This document shows positions 16,824 to 25,209 of a stretch of DNA of 63,566 bases, one piece after another. Numbering within the stretch: position 1 is the first letter of the stretch; every line of letters begins with the position of its first letter. The stretch is taken from positions 1-63,566 of the forward strand of contig NZ_MLJO01000019.1 in NCBI RefSeq assembly GCF_001956915.1. Direction: 5' to 3'. Position numbers and translations under genes: made by a program. Origin of the DNA: Intrasporangium flavum. GTDB taxonomy: Bacteria > Actinomycetota > Actinomycetes > Actinomycetales > Dermatophilaceae. Under the pieces are notes generated by a model. It was not told the DNA's origin. It saw only the letters and a program-made list of their open reading frames with translations, and searched no databases.

Positions 16824-18515
16824 TCAAACCGCGCGCGTGCGGGCGACCCCTCGGCGCAGGTCCAGGCCGGTGTGCAGCAGGCCCGTCGCGAGGGCCGCCC
16901 CGACGCCTTCCCCCGCACGGATCCGGAGGTCGAGGAGGGGCTCGAGGCCGAGCTCGCGGAGCACGGCGGCATGGGCTTTCTCACGCGAGCGCTGCCCGGC
17001 GACGAGGTGCGCGGCGACCGCCGGCTCGACCCGCGCCGCCGCGAGCGCGGCGACCGAGGTCGCGAGCCCGTCGAGCACGACGGCGCCACCGGACGCGCAC
17101 GCGCCGAGGACGACGCCGTGCAGGACCGCGAGCTCTCCCCCGCCCAGACGCCGGAGGGCCTCCGACGCGTCGAGCGTGCCGCCCTCCGGGAGGACGCGGG
17201 CCAGCGCCCGGTCGACGACGGAGCGCTTGCGCTCGACCATCGCGGTGTCGGCCGACGACCCGCGCCCGACGACCTCCGACGCGGGCAGCCGCAGCAGGGC
17301 TGCCGCGAGCGCCGCCGCGACGGTGGTGTTGCCGACGCCGATCTCGCCGAGGGCGACCGGACCGGTCCCGGCGAGCCGTTCGCCGTGCTCGCGGCCGAGG
17401 GCGACGAGGCTCTCGAACGTGCGGGCGTCGAGAGCGTCGGAGTCGACGAGATCGCCTCTGGCGCAGCCGATCCCGGCATCGACCAGCAGCACGTCGAGGC
17501 CGCTGGAGCGGGCGGCCACGGCACCCATCGAGGTGCCGGCACGCGTCGCGTCGGCGACGTCGGCGGTGACCGACGCGTCGAAGGCGCTGACACCGTGGGC
17601 GGTGACGGCGTGGTCGGCCGCGGCGACGACGAGGGTGCCGCGCCCGGTCCAGTCGCGTGGTGCGGGCAGCGCCTCGACGCGGTCGAGGACGGAGTCGAGC
17701 ACGCCGAGCGACCCGGGGGCGGTGAGCAGGTCGTCGGCCCGGTCGCGCGCGCCGACGACGTCGGCCTGGGCGGGTGCGCGCAGGTGCGACACCGGGGCGT
17801 CGGTCTCGGTCCAGCGCTCGCGCATGACGACCTGCTCGAGCGGCACCCGCCTCGACCAGCCGGCCCGCTCGAGGCCCGGCTCGGGCGGTCGCTCGTCGGG
17901 CCAGCCGAGGCAGAGCCAGCCGAGCGTCTCGACGCCCTCGGGCAGCCCGAGCAGCGCCGCGAGCTCGGCCGGCTCGAACAGGGTGACCCAGCCGAGGCCC
18001 AGGCCGTGGGCCCGCGCCGTCAGCCACATGTTCTCGATGGCCGCCGCGCACGACCACAGGTCGGCGTCGGGGAAGGTGGCCCGGCCGAGGACGCCGGCGG
18101 CCGGGGTGCGCCGGTCGCAGGCGACGACGACGCCGACGGGGGCCTCGCGGATCCCCTCGAGGCGCAGGTCGAGCAGCCCGCGGGCGGACTCCTCGGACAT
18201 TCCGGACGCCTGGGCCAGCCGGGCCCGGTCGGCCATGAGGGCGGCGGTGTCGCGGGTGGCCGGCTCGGTGACGACGACGAACCGCCACGGCTGGCTGTGG
18301 CCGACGCTCGGGCCGCGGTGGCCGGCGAGCAGGACGGCCTCCAGCACGTCCTCGGGCACGGGATCGGGCCGGAACCGCCGGATGTCGCGGCGCGCCGCGA
18401 CGACGCGCTCGAGCGAGGCGAGGTCGTCGCGCAGGGCCCACGCGTCGGGCGCCTGGGCACGCTCGGCCGCCGAGGTGCGGTCGCCGATGGTCGGGACGGG
18501 CCTGCGGTAGCTCAC
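16824..18515 (-). CDS. bluB-cobT: Bifunctional BluB-CobT: DMB synthase fused to DMB phosphoribosyltransferase
   Basis: 563 residues with two cobamide lower-ligand enzymes in one chain. Residues about 30-230 are BluB (RRDIRRFRPDPVPEDVL; HRGPSVGHSQPWRF), which consumes FMNH2 and O2 to make 5,6-dimethylbenzimidazole. Residues about 235-563 are CobT (GEIGVGNTT at 390-398, GEG with the probable catalytic Glu536), which joins DMB to nicotinate mononucleotide giving alpha-ribazole phosphate. Both halves look complete, so DMB may be handed over directly. GTG 18515 lies 7 bases after a TAGGCT -10, implying its own leaderless promoter inside the end of the upstream SDR gene. No B12 riboswitch was seen and no other cob genes are present. 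Confidence 0.94.
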   Translation of the reverse strand: MSYRRPVPTIGDRTSAAERAQAPDAWALRDDLASLERVVAARRDIRRFRPDPVPEDVLEAVLLAGHRGPSVGHSQPWRFVVVTEPATRDTAALMADRARLAQASGMSEESARGLLDLRLEGIREAPVGVVVACDRRTPAAGVLGRATFPDADLWSCAAAIENMWLTARAHGLGLGWVTLFEPAELAALLGLPEGVETLGWLCLGWPDERPPEPGLERAGWSRRVPLEQVVMRERWTETDAPVSHLRAPAQADVVGARDRADDLLTAPGSLGVLDSVLDRVEALPAPRDWTGRGTLVVAAADHAVTAHGVSAFDASVTADVADATRAGTSMGAVAARSSGLDVLLVDAGIGCARGDLVDSDALDARTFESLVALGREHGERLAGTGPVALGEIGVGNTTVAAALAAALLRLPASEVVGRGSSADTAMVERKRSVVDRALARVLPEGGTLDASEALRRLGGGELAVLHGVVLGACASGGAVVLDGLATSVAALAAARVEPAVAAHLVAGQRSREKAHAAVLRELGLEPLLDLRIRAGEGVGAALATGLLHTGLDLRRGVARTRAV

Positions 18516-18522
18516 GGCCCCG

Positions 18523-18528
18523 AGCCTA
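18523..18528 (-). promoter_or_regulatory. Leaderless -10 element of bluB-cobT
   Basis: On the minus strand TAGGCT is followed by 7 bases and then the GTG start at 18515. It overlaps the stop region of the upstream SDR gene. There is no Shine-Dalgarno sequence. Confidence 0.4.
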
Positions 18529-19380
18529 GTTTCCGGGCGGGGCTCCGGTCGGGGCCGCCTCGATCCACCCGCGGGTGACGCCGAGCACCCGCGACCCGTC
18601 GAGGTCGGCGAGCGAGGCGCCGACGAAGGCCGACGCCCCGGCGGAGGTCTGCCACCGGAAGCGGTACTCCTCCGACAGCACCGCGTCGGCGATGGCGTTC
18701 GAGGCCTCGACCGAGCTCTGGGCGGCGGCGAACGCGCCCTCCGTGCGGGCGAGGTAGGCCCGCAGCTGGGGCGCGTACGCGTCGTCGGCGACCTCGGGCC
18801 GGGCGACGTTCGCCACGAAGTCGCTGGCGACCGCGGCCGGCTCGACGACCGACACCCGGACGCCGTGGGCGAGGGCGACCGGCGCCAGCGACTGCATGAA
18901 GCCCTCGACGGCGAACTTCGCGCCGCAGTACGCGTCGGCGAACGGCTGGCCGACGGCGCCCCCGACGCTCGTCACCGTGAGCACGCGACCCGACCCACGC
19001 TCGCGCATGTGCGGCAGGACGAGCTTGGTCAGGGCGACGGGCGCGAGGTAGTTGACCTCGAGCTGGGCCCGGACGTCGTCGAGGCTCAGCTGCTCGGCCG
19101 TGGCGACGGCGCCACGACCGGCGTTGTTGAGCAGGACGTCGAGCGCGCCGTGGTCGGCGAGGACGCCCTCGACGCAGCGGCGGGCGGCGTCGTGGTCGGT
19201 GACGTCGAGGGGCCGGACGTCGACGGTGACGCCGGCCTCGCCTGCGGCGGTCTCGAGCGCCCCACGGCGACCCGTGTCGCGCATCGTGGCGACGACGGTG
19301 AGGCCACGGCGGGCCAGCTCGACGGCGGTGTGCAGACCCATCCCGGACGACGTGCCGGTGACGAGGGCGATCTGGCTCAT
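18526..19380 (-). CDS. Short-chain dehydrogenase/reductase (classical SDR)
   Basis: 284 residues. Rossmann dinucleotide motif TGTSSGMG (8-15), NNAGRG (85-90), catalytic Ser138, Tyr151 and Lys155 (YCGAKFA), and PAAVASDF in the PG-motif position. Belongs to the 17-beta-HSD/retinol-dehydrogenase-like oxidoreductase group; the substrate is not predictable. It lies 26 bases from the MarR gene in the same direction, so the MarR-led transcript may include it. Ten bases separate it from bluB-cobT, but no functional link to B12 is evident. Confidence 0.9.
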   Translation of the reverse strand: MSQIALVTGTSSGMGLHTAVELARRGLTVVATMRDTGRRGALETAAGEAGVTVDVRPLDVTDHDAARRCVEGVLADHGALDVLLNNAGRGAVATAEQLSLDDVRAQLEVNYLAPVALTKLVLPHMRERGSGRVLTVTSVGGAVGQPFADAYCGAKFAVEGFMQSLAPVALAHGVRVSVVEPAAVASDFVANVARPEVADDAYAPQLRAYLARTEGAFAAAQSSVEASNAIADAVLSEEYRFRWQTSAGASAFVGASLADLDGSRVLGVTRGWIEAAPTGAPPGN

Positions 19381-19405
19381 GCCGCGACGCTACGCCCGCG
19401 ACGTA

Positions 19406-19936
19406 TTACTCGTCGACGTCGTCGAGGCCCTCGATGACGATCTCGAGCAGCCGGCCGAGCTCGTGCCGCTCGGCAGCGCTGAGGCGCTGGAGCGTGTCGC
19501 TCTCGACGACGTTCGACTCGCGCACGGCGGCCCGGAAGAGGGTCCAGCCGTCGGTGGTGAGCGACACGAGGGTGCGGGTGCGGTTGGACTCGTCGGGACG
19601 GCGCTGGACGAGGCCGCGCGTCTCCATCTTGTCGAGGCGGTGGGTCATCGAGGACGGCGCGACGTTCGCGAGGTCGGCCAGCTGGCTCGGGGTGAGGCAG
19701 GCGTCACCGGCGCGGGCCAGGCCCGCGAGCACCGCCCACTCGCCCTGGGTGAGGTCGAGGTCGGCGAACTGGCGCACGTACCACTGGTCGAGCTTCTTCG
19801 TCACGGCGTAGACGCCGGTGATGACGCGCTGCACCGACTCCTCGCCGCCGGCGGCGGTGTAGAGGGCGACGTCGGCCGCATGCTCCTGCGCCGCGGTCCT
19901 GCGTCGTCGTGTCGCCATGGAAAGGCATTGTTCCAT
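19406..19936 (-). CDS. MarR-family transcriptional regulator
   Basis: 176 residues (ATG 19936) or 170 (ATG 19918); neither has a clean ribosome site. The winged HTH occupies about 60-135 (LTPSQLADLANVAPSSMTHRLDKMETRGLVQRR, in two runs) with the wing DESNRTRTLVSLT; flanking helices form the dimer interface. It is divergent from an MFS exporter, the classic MarR/efflux arrangement. The 160-base gap carries strong symmetric TTCGA-based sites (19959-19982), probably its operator, controlling both itself with the SDR and the transporter. Confidence 0.92.
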   Translation of the reverse strand: MEQCLSMATRRRRTAAQEHAADVALYTAAGGEESVQRVITGVYAVTKKLDQWYVRQFADLDLTQGEWAVLAGLARAGDACLTPSQLADLANVAPSSMTHRLDKMETRGLVQRRPDESNRTRTLVSLTTDGWTLFRAAVRESNVVESDTLQRLSAAERHELGRLLEIVIEGLDDVDE

Positions 19937-19958
19937 CCCCCCTGGCTGGTGCTAGAGT

Positions 19959-19982
19959 TTCGACGTCGAACTTCTAGTTCGA
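19959..19982. promoter_or_regulatory. Probable MarR operator: overlapping palindromes
   Basis: TTCGACGTCGAA (19959-19970) is a perfect 12-bp palindrome. Overlapping it, TCGAACT-TCT-AGTTCGA (19966-19982) is a perfect inverted repeat with 7-bp arms and a 3-bp spacer, a typical MarR-dimer site size. More TTCGA-like boxes continue to about 19998. The region is conspicuously AT-richer than its surroundings. Confidence 0.62.
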
Positions 19983-20096
19983 AATATTCGAGTCCGAAGT
20001 CGCGTTGTACGCCCTCGTGCGTCCGCGACCGCACGGACCCCCGGGGCACCGCCGCCTGCCCTCGATCCACCGACCCCCCGAAAGGGTGTGAGAACC

Positions 20097-21392
20097 ATGC
20101 GTACCCGCCTGCTCGTCCTCGCCTCGTCCGTCGGCATGCTCGGTTGGGGCACGGTGCTGCCCTACCAGTACGCCTACGCCGCGAACACCCGAGGCTGGGG
20201 ACCCCTCGCGGCGGCGCTGGCCAGCACGCTCTTCTCCGTCGGGGCGCTCGTCGCCGCGCCGTTCGCCGGCCGCCTCAGCGACCGCTTCGACCCGGTCCTC
20301 GTCGCCGTGCTCGCCAAGCTGCTCGCGGCCGCCGGCGTCGGCAGCCTCGTCTGGGCCGACACCGCGCCGTCGTTCCTCGTCGGCATGTTCGTCTTCGGCT
20401 TCGGCCTCACCGCCGCGACCCCGGCCGCCTCGGTCCTCGTGCTGCGCTGGGCCGGCCACGCCGACCGGCGCAAGGTCTTCGCCTACAAGTTCACGGGCGA
20501 GGCCATCGGCATGGCGGTCGGCGCGTTCGTCGCCGGCCAGCTCGTCGACCTGCACCGCACCGACGGCATGACCCTCGCGTTCGTCGCCGCCGGCGTCGGG
20601 TTCGCGCTGTCCGCGGCGATCATCCGCGTCGCCGGCATCGGCGCCCCCACGGAGGTCGACACCGACGTCGCACCGGGCGAGGCCGAGACCCGCGTCAGCA
20701 CCCTCGAGGCGCTCCGACGCGTCTTCGCCGTGCCCGCGCTGCGCTGGGTCGCCGTCGTCACCGTCACCCTCGCGCTCGGCTTCTACGCCCAGTTCGAGTC
20801 CGGCCTGCCGGCCTACGCCCTCACCGTGCTCGACGCCGACGAGTCGGCCATCGGCCTCGCGGCCGCGGTCAACTGCATCGTCATCGTGGCGCTCCAGGTC
20901 GTCGTCGTGCGCCTGACCGCGAAGCGCGCGGCGGGCTCCCTGCTCATGGTCGTCGGCGGCATTTGGACGCTGTCGTGGGTCGTGCTCTCCAGCGCCCAGC
21001 TCGTCGCGCCCGAGGTGGCCTCGGCCCTCTTCGTCACGACGTTCGGCATCTTCGCCGTCGGCGAGACGATGTACGCCCCGGTGCTCAACCCGCTCACCGC
21101 GAGCCTGGCCCCGGCCGGCCTCGTCGGCACGACGCTCGGCACGTTCACCGCGATCCAGACGACGTTCTCGGCCCTCGGGCCGCTCGTCGCGGGCGCGCTG
21201 CTCGGGCTCGGCCTGGCGAACGGGTTCCTCGCGCTGCACCTGGGCCTGAGCCTGCTCGCCGTGTACGGCGCCTGGCGCCTCCGGGCCGTCATGCGCCGGA
21301 CGCCGGTGGCGGCCACGGTCGAGTCGCCGGTCGAGTCGCCGGCGGAGGCGTCGGTCGAACCGCCTCAGGTCGTGGCGCCCGCCACGGCCTGA
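20097..21392 (+). CDS. MFS transporter (probable efflux)
   Basis: 431 residues, about 12 membrane helices. Motif A-like loop GRLSDRFDP follows TM2 and the second-half equivalent is degenerate. ATG 20097 has AAAGGG 10 bases upstream; a GTG at 20088 is less well placed. Divergent from a MarR gene, so likely a drug or metabolite exporter induced when the regulator releases the 19959-19982 operator. The hydrophilic, low-complexity tail (VESPVESPAEASVE) ends in a 28-base overlap with the convergent DUF5995 gene. Confidence 0.9.
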   Translation: MRTRLLVLASSVGMLGWGTVLPYQYAYAANTRGWGPLAAALASTLFSVGALVAAPFAGRLSDRFDPVLVAVLAKLLAAAGVGSLVWADTAPSFLVGMFVFGFGLTAATPAASVLVLRWAGHADRRKVFAYKFTGEAIGMAVGAFVAGQLVDLHRTDGMTLAFVAAGVGFALSAAIIRVAGIGAPTEVDTDVAPGEAETRVSTLEALRRVFAVPALRWVAVVTVTLALGFYAQFESGLPAYALTVLDADESAIGLAAAVNCIVIVALQVVVVRLTAKRAAGSLLMVVGGIWTLSWVVLSSAQLVAPEVASALFVTTFGIFAVGETMYAPVLNPLTASLAPAGLVGTTLGTFTAIQTTFSALGPLVAGALLGLGLANGFLALHLGLSLLAVYGAWRLRAVMRRTPVAATVESPVESPAEASVEPPQVVAPATA

Positions 21393-22141
21393 GAGCCGGC
21401 GAGCGGCGTCAGCAGCTGCCGGCTCGCCAGGCCCACGGTGCGCGAGAGCGTCGCGAGGTACTGGGTGCGCAGCGGCTCGACACCCTCCAGCGACCAGAGC
21501 ACACCGGCGTTCGTCCACGCGGCGTCGCGGGCCCGGCCGATGCTCCACGTGCCGACGAGGTCGGCGACGGGTCCGGCAACCCGCTCGTCGACCTCGAGGG
21601 CGATCCCGTCGAAGAAGGAACGCCGCACGTCGTCCTGCACCTCGGCGAGCAGGTCGGTGACGCGCTGGTAGTCCTCCTCGAGGCCGGGACTGTCGGGGCG
21701 CAGGCCGAGCTGGCGGCACGTGCGCACGACGGCGATCGGCAGGTCGTGGTTGATGTGGGCGTTCATGCCGGCCACGGCGAACTGGATGGCGAGCACGTCA
21801 GAGCGCGACCGGGACTCGAAGAGCGGTAGCCACGCGTCGGTCGGCGTGGGGGCCGCGACGGCCTCGAGCCACAGGCCGGCGAAGACGAGGTCGAGCCGCG
21901 TCATCGTCGCAGCGTCGCGGAACCACCCCTCGCCGAGGCGGTCGCGCACGAGCTCGGTCACCCGCAGGTACATGCCGCTGAAGGCGCGCACGCCGTCGCC
22001 GGCGGGCAGACCGGCGTCGACCTCGCGCATCCGCGCCACGAGCGCGTCGACGGTCGGGAGCTGCCCGGGCGGGACCGGATCGGGTCGGTCGAGGCCGAGG
22101 CGGGTGCGCACCGCCCCGAGGACGTCGGAGAACCAGCCCAT
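21365..22141 (-). CDS. DUF5995 family protein
   Basis: 258 residues, all-helical by appearance. The hallmark GMNAHINHDLPIAV stretch and the following EDYQRVTDLL segment place it in DUF5995, an actinobacterial family of unknown function. Conserved His/Asn/His/Asp residues in that motif could bind metal, but this is not established. No signal peptide or membrane segment. A TACCGT -10-like sequence lies 6 bases upstream of ATG 22141. Its 3' end overlaps the convergent MFS gene by 28 bases. Confidence 0.85.
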   Translation of the reverse strand: MGWFSDVLGAVRTRLGLDRPDPVPPGQLPTVDALVARMREVDAGLPAGDGVRAFSGMYLRVTELVRDRLGEGWFRDAATMTRLDLVFAGLWLEAVAAPTPTDAWLPLFESRSRSDVLAIQFAVAGMNAHINHDLPIAVVRTCRQLGLRPDSPGLEEDYQRVTDLLAEVQDDVRRSFFDGIALEVDERVAGPVADLVGTWSIGRARDAAWTNAGVLWSLEGVEPLRTQYLATLSRTVGLASRQLLTPLAGSQAVAGATT

Positions 22142-22181
22142 GTCCGGACGGTAGACCGAACCGGCAGCGGCGTGGCACGGA

Positions 22182-22220
22182 TCAGCGGTGGCGCTCCTCG
22201 TCGACGGTCGCGAGGCGGGA
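22182..22220. repeat. 39-bp direct repeat, copy A (remnant of flavin-reductase 3' end)
   Basis: Matches 22707-22745 at 36 of 39 positions in the same orientation. Copy B is the 3' end of the flavin-reductase gene including its stop. Copy A read on the minus strand encodes SRLATVDEERHR-stop versus SRLATVDEEHYR-stop in copy B, but has no gene body attached. The two copies flank the small membrane-protein gene, 525 bp start to start. Confidence 0.85.
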
Positions 22221-22298
22221 TTTCGGGACCAACGCCTCTTCCGCTGACATACGGCCCGGCGCGAGGCTGGAGGTGAGATCAGGAAGGAGGTGAAGACG

Positions 22299-22649
22299 AT
22301 GTCGCAGCTCCTTGAGAAGCAACAGACGGAGAGCGATCAGCTCCTTCCCCGGTTGTTCCGCAACCGCACGGTCGACTACACGCTGATGGTCCTCGGGGCC
22401 CTCGTCGCAGCGTTCGGTGCCTACACCTACTGGGTGCCGTCCGACTGGGTCCTGGCCGGCCTGAGCGCGGCTTGGTACCTCGGTAGCTGGATCGTCGGCG
22501 GCGTCCTGCTCACCGCCGGCTTCGGCATGTACGGCGCGAGCATCCGCGACCGCGCCGGCTACTGGACGGCCGGTGCGATCGTGAGCTTCGTGCTCGGCAC
22601 CCTGTGCCTCGCTGGAGCGGTGGTCGCTGCGGTCCTGCTGATCATCTGA
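22299..22649 (+). CDS. Small membrane protein of unknown function
   Basis: 116 residues with three hydrophobic helices (about 28-49, 53-82 and 90-116) after a charged N-terminus rich in Gln/Glu (SQLLEKQQTESDQLLPRLFRN). ATG 22299 follows GGAGG by 8 bases, one of the clearest ribosome sites in the window. I do not recognise the family. The gene sits alone between 39-bp direct repeats and is closed by a perfect hairpin terminator, so it looks like a small self-contained insert. Confidence 0.78.
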   Translation: MSQLLEKQQTESDQLLPRLFRNRTVDYTLMVLGALVAAFGAYTYWVPSDWVLAGLSAAWYLGSWIVGGVLLTAGFGMYGASIRDRAGYWTAGAIVSFVLGTLCLAGAVVAAVLLII

Positions 22650-22674
22650 CCTCGTGAGAAGAGGTGATGGAGGA

Positions 22675-22699
22675 GGAGGCCCCCGGACCGGGGGCCTCC
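22675..22699. terminator. Bidirectional terminator
   Basis: GGAGGCCCCC (22675-22684) and GGGGGCCTCC (22690-22699) form a perfect 10-bp stem with a 5-base loop between the convergent small membrane-protein and flavin-reductase genes. Confidence 0.7.
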
Positions 22700-22706
22700 G
22701 ACTGCG

Positions 22707-22745
22707 TCAGCGGTAGTGCTCCTCGTCGACGGTGGCGAGGCGGGA
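22707..22745. repeat. 39-bp direct repeat, copy B
   Basis: The last 12 sense codons and the stop of the flavin-reductase gene, repeated upstream at 22182-22220 with three mismatches. Confidence 0.85.
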
Positions 22746-23321
22746 GGGGCGGAGCTGCCCGCCGAGGCCGTAGAACCGCTGGAAGCTCATGACGAGGGGA
22801 CGCCACCGGTCGGGGTCGATGCGGTTCGGGTAACCCTCCGAGCGGACCGACGGGTGCACGTGGACTCGGACCACCTGCGCCACGACGAGCGCGTGGTCGG
22901 TCTCGTGCACCGACTCGACGCAGGCCTCGAGCGCCACCGGGCACTCGGCCGCAAAGGGCGCGGTGACGACGTCGGAGGTCACGGGCGTCAGGCCGGCGAG
23001 CCCGAACTTGTCGCGGCGGTGGCGGTAGCCGGCCGCCGCCTTCCACTCCGAGAGCCGCTCGGCGCCGGTCGTCAGGGCGAGCCGGTCGACGGCGTCGACC
23101 TGGTGCTGGCTCGGCAGGTTGATGACCAGCTCGCGGGTGCGCCGGAGGTTGGCCAGGGTGTGGGAGGCGAGCCCGAGCCCGAGCGTCGCGGTGTGGCCGA
23201 GCCAGAAGGCCGACGAGAACGGCGCGAGGTTGGCGCTGCCGTCCGCGTTCGTCGTCGACACGAGGACGACAGGGGTGCCGAGGTAGAGGATCGCGGGGTC
23301 GATGGTGACGTGGCTGCTCAC
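22707..23321 (-). CDS. Flavin reductase-like (FMN-binding split-barrel) protein
   Basis: 204 residues. The N-terminal strand pair LYLGTPVVLVSTTNADGSANLAPFSS is the flavin reductase domain core, which binds FMN between subunits; TLANLRRTRELVINLPS continues the barrel. This group is often annotated flavin reductase or nitroreductase-like, usually cytoplasmic. GTG 23321 is chosen because coding similarity begins there; longer in-frame starts give an arginine-rich non-homologous extension. Its 3' 39 bases are duplicated at 22182-22220. Confidence 0.86.
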   Translation of the reverse strand: MSSHVTIDPAILYLGTPVVLVSTTNADGSANLAPFSSAFWLGHTATLGLGLASHTLANLRRTRELVINLPSQHQVDAVDRLALTTGAERLSEWKAAAGYRHRRDKFGLAGLTPVTSDVVTAPFAAECPVALEACVESVHETDHALVVAQVVRVHVHPSVRSEGYPNRIDPDRWRPLVMSFQRFYGLGGQLRPSRLATVDEEHYR

Positions 23322-23356
23322 ACCCGGTAGACGCGTCAGGTGCCCGGGATGTGAGC

Positions 23357-24565
23357 TCAGCGGGCGTGGAAGGCCGCGACCCGGTCGATCGCCTCGCCGA
23401 CGGCGGTGCTGCCCGCGGCGAAGCTGAGCCGGACCGACCGCTCGCCGGCGCGGTCGTCGAAGTCGACGCCGGGGGTGATGGCGACGCCGGCCTCCTCGAG
23501 GAGCGCGGACGCGTAGGCCCGCGAGCCGCCCCACCGGTCCAGCTGCGGGCCGAGGTCGGCCCAGTAGTAGAAGGCGCCGTCGGGCGGCGCGGACTCACCC
23601 CAGCCGAGGCGGGTTGCGTTGTCCAGCAGGAGCTTCCGGGTGCGCGCGAACTCGGCGACGGCTTCGTCGCACTCGGCGTACGACTCCTCGGCGAACGCGG
23701 AGACCGCCGCGTACTGGGCCGGCGCCGGAGGGCAGAGCGCGACGTTGCCGGCGAGCGCGTCGACGGTCCGGGCGAGGTCGGCGGGCAGCAGCAGCCAGCC
23801 GAGGCGCCAGCCGGTCATGCCCCAGTACTTGCTGAACGAGGACACGACGACCGCGGAGTCGTCGAGCTCCCACGCGCAGACCCCGCGCGGGTCCTCGGCA
23901 CCGGGCTCGGGATAGGTTACGCCTTGGTAGATCTCGTCGCTGACGAGGCGCACCCCGTTGGCGGCACACCAGCCGGTGATGGCGGCGAGCTCGGCGCGGT
24001 CGACCATCGTGCCGGTCGGGTTGGCCGGCGAGGCGAGGACGAGCCCCGCGAGCGCGCCCTCCCCCTGCACGGCGTCGAGCAGCTCGGGCGTCGGCTGGTA
24101 GCGGGTGTCCGCGCCGCAGTCGATCTCGACGACCTCGCAGCCGAGCGCCCGCAGGATGTTGCGGTAGGCCGGGTAGCCGGGGCGGGCGAGGGCCACCCGG
24201 TCACCGGCCTCGAACGCGGCGAGGAACGACAGCACGAACCCGCCCGAGGAGCCGGTCGTCACCGCGACCCGCGCCGGGTCGACGTCGACGCCGTACCAGC
24301 GGCCGTAGTGCGCCGCGATCTCGGCCCGCAGCTCGTGCGTGCCGAGGGCCGAGGTGTAGGTCAGGGCGCGGCCCGAGGCATGGATCCGCGCCGCCGCCTC
24401 CGACACGAGCGTCGGGGCCCCGCCGGAGGGCTCCCCGGCGCACAACGACACGACGTCTCGGCCCTGCGCGCGCAGCACGGCCACGCGGTCGAGCACGTCC
24501 ATGACCTCGAACGGCGGCACCTGGGAGCGTCGCGACGGACCGAGCGGGCGGGGAGCGTGGTTCAC
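23357..24565 (-). CDS. PLP-dependent aminotransferase, class I/II
   Basis: 402 residues, the usual length. Fold-type I marks: YTSALGTHELR (substrate end), LASPANPTGTMV with the conserved Asn-Pro-Thr-Gly, Asp210 and Tyr213 (VSDEIYQGV) contacting PLP, and the Schiff-base Lys246 in SSFSKYWGMTGWRLGW. Resembles aspartate/aromatic or valine-pyruvate type enzymes; exact donor unknown. GTG 24565 start. Divergent from the phosphoribosyltransferase and 35 bases upstream of the flavin-reductase gene in the same direction. Confidence 0.92.
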   Translation of the reverse strand: MNHAPRPLGPSRRSQVPPFEVMDVLDRVAVLRAQGRDVVSLCAGEPSGGAPTLVSEAAARIHASGRALTYTSALGTHELRAEIAAHYGRWYGVDVDPARVAVTTGSSGGFVLSFLAAFEAGDRVALARPGYPAYRNILRALGCEVVEIDCGADTRYQPTPELLDAVQGEGALAGLVLASPANPTGTMVDRAELAAITGWCAANGVRLVSDEIYQGVTYPEPGAEDPRGVCAWELDDSAVVVSSFSKYWGMTGWRLGWLLLPADLARTVDALAGNVALCPPAPAQYAAVSAFAEESYAECDEAVAEFARTRKLLLDNATRLGWGESAPPDGAFYYWADLGPQLDRWGGSRAYASALLEEAGVAITPGVDFDDRAGERSVRLSFAAGSTAVGEAIDRVAAFHAR

Positions 24566-24633
24566 CCGGCCCAGTCTCCCCCACCGTCCACCCGACGAGA
24601 CCGGCAGGTAACAAGTCGGTCACACGACCTCGC

Positions 24634-24639
24634 TACGCT
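24634..24639 (+). promoter_or_regulatory. Leaderless -10 element of the phosphoribosyltransferase gene
   Basis: TACGCT lies 7 bases before ATG 24647, with no ribosome site between. Confidence 0.4.
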
Positions 24640-24646
24640 GGTCGCC

Positions 24647-25174
24647 ATGACGCTCGCCTACCACGCCGACTCCTCCACGCTCGCCGACAAGGAGGTGCTG
24701 ACGTGGGAGGGCTTCGGCCAGGCCTGCCGCGAGCTCGGTGAGCTCGTCGCGTCCTCGAGCTTCCGCCCGGAGATCCTCGTCGCCGTGGCGCGCGGTGGCC
24801 TCCTGCCCGGTGGCGGCCTCGCCTACGCCCTCGGCCTCAAGCTGACCGACGCCATCAACGTCGAGTTCTACACCGACGTCGACGAGACCCTCCCCGACCC
24901 GGTCCTGCTCGCCCCGCACCTCGACACCGCGAGCCTCAAGGGTCGCCGCATCCTCGTCGTCGACGACGTCGCCGACTCCGGCCGCACCCTGGCCCTCGTC
25001 ATGGACCTGCTCCACCAGCACGGCGCCGAGGCCCGCAGCGCGGTGCTCTACGGCAAGCCGCGCTCGGAGGTCACGCCCGACTACGTGTGGCGCGTCACCG
25101 ACCAGTGGATCGTCTTCCCGTGGTCGGCCGAGCCCCCGGTGACCGCCGGCTTCCCCGAGGTCGACCAGGACTGA
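24647..25174 (+). CDS. Phosphoribosyltransferase (purine-type)
   Basis: 175 residues. The PRPP-binding signature ILVVDDVADSGRT spans 102-114 with the two acidic residues Asp106-Asp107, and the pyrophosphate loop is VARGGLLPGG (47-56). The length and hood layout resemble xanthine/guanine-type enzymes (nucleobase + PRPP to nucleotide), hence probable purine salvage, but base specificity is not certain. Likely a leaderless transcript. Confidence 0.9.
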   Translation: MTLAYHADSSTLADKEVLTWEGFGQACRELGELVASSSFRPEILVAVARGGLLPGGGLAYALGLKLTDAINVEFYTDVDETLPDPVLLAPHLDTASLKGRRILVVDDVADSGRTLALVMDLLHQHGAEARSAVLYGKPRSEVTPDYVWRVTDQWIVFPWSAEPPVTAGFPEVDQD

Positions 25175-25209
25175 CCGCCCGCTCGGGCCGCACGAGGGTG
25201 GTCCGGACG

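Noticed and set aside
14619..18578. A 1319-codon open frame on the plus strand
   Set aside because: Antisense to the carbonic-anhydrase, POT and BluB-CobT genes, which have clear motifs; the frame is low-complexity Arg/Asp/Glu.
16746..18600. Cobalamin riboswitch near bluB-cobT
   Set aside because: No B12-box-like conserved sequence was seen upstream; the upstream SDR gene leaves no leader for one.
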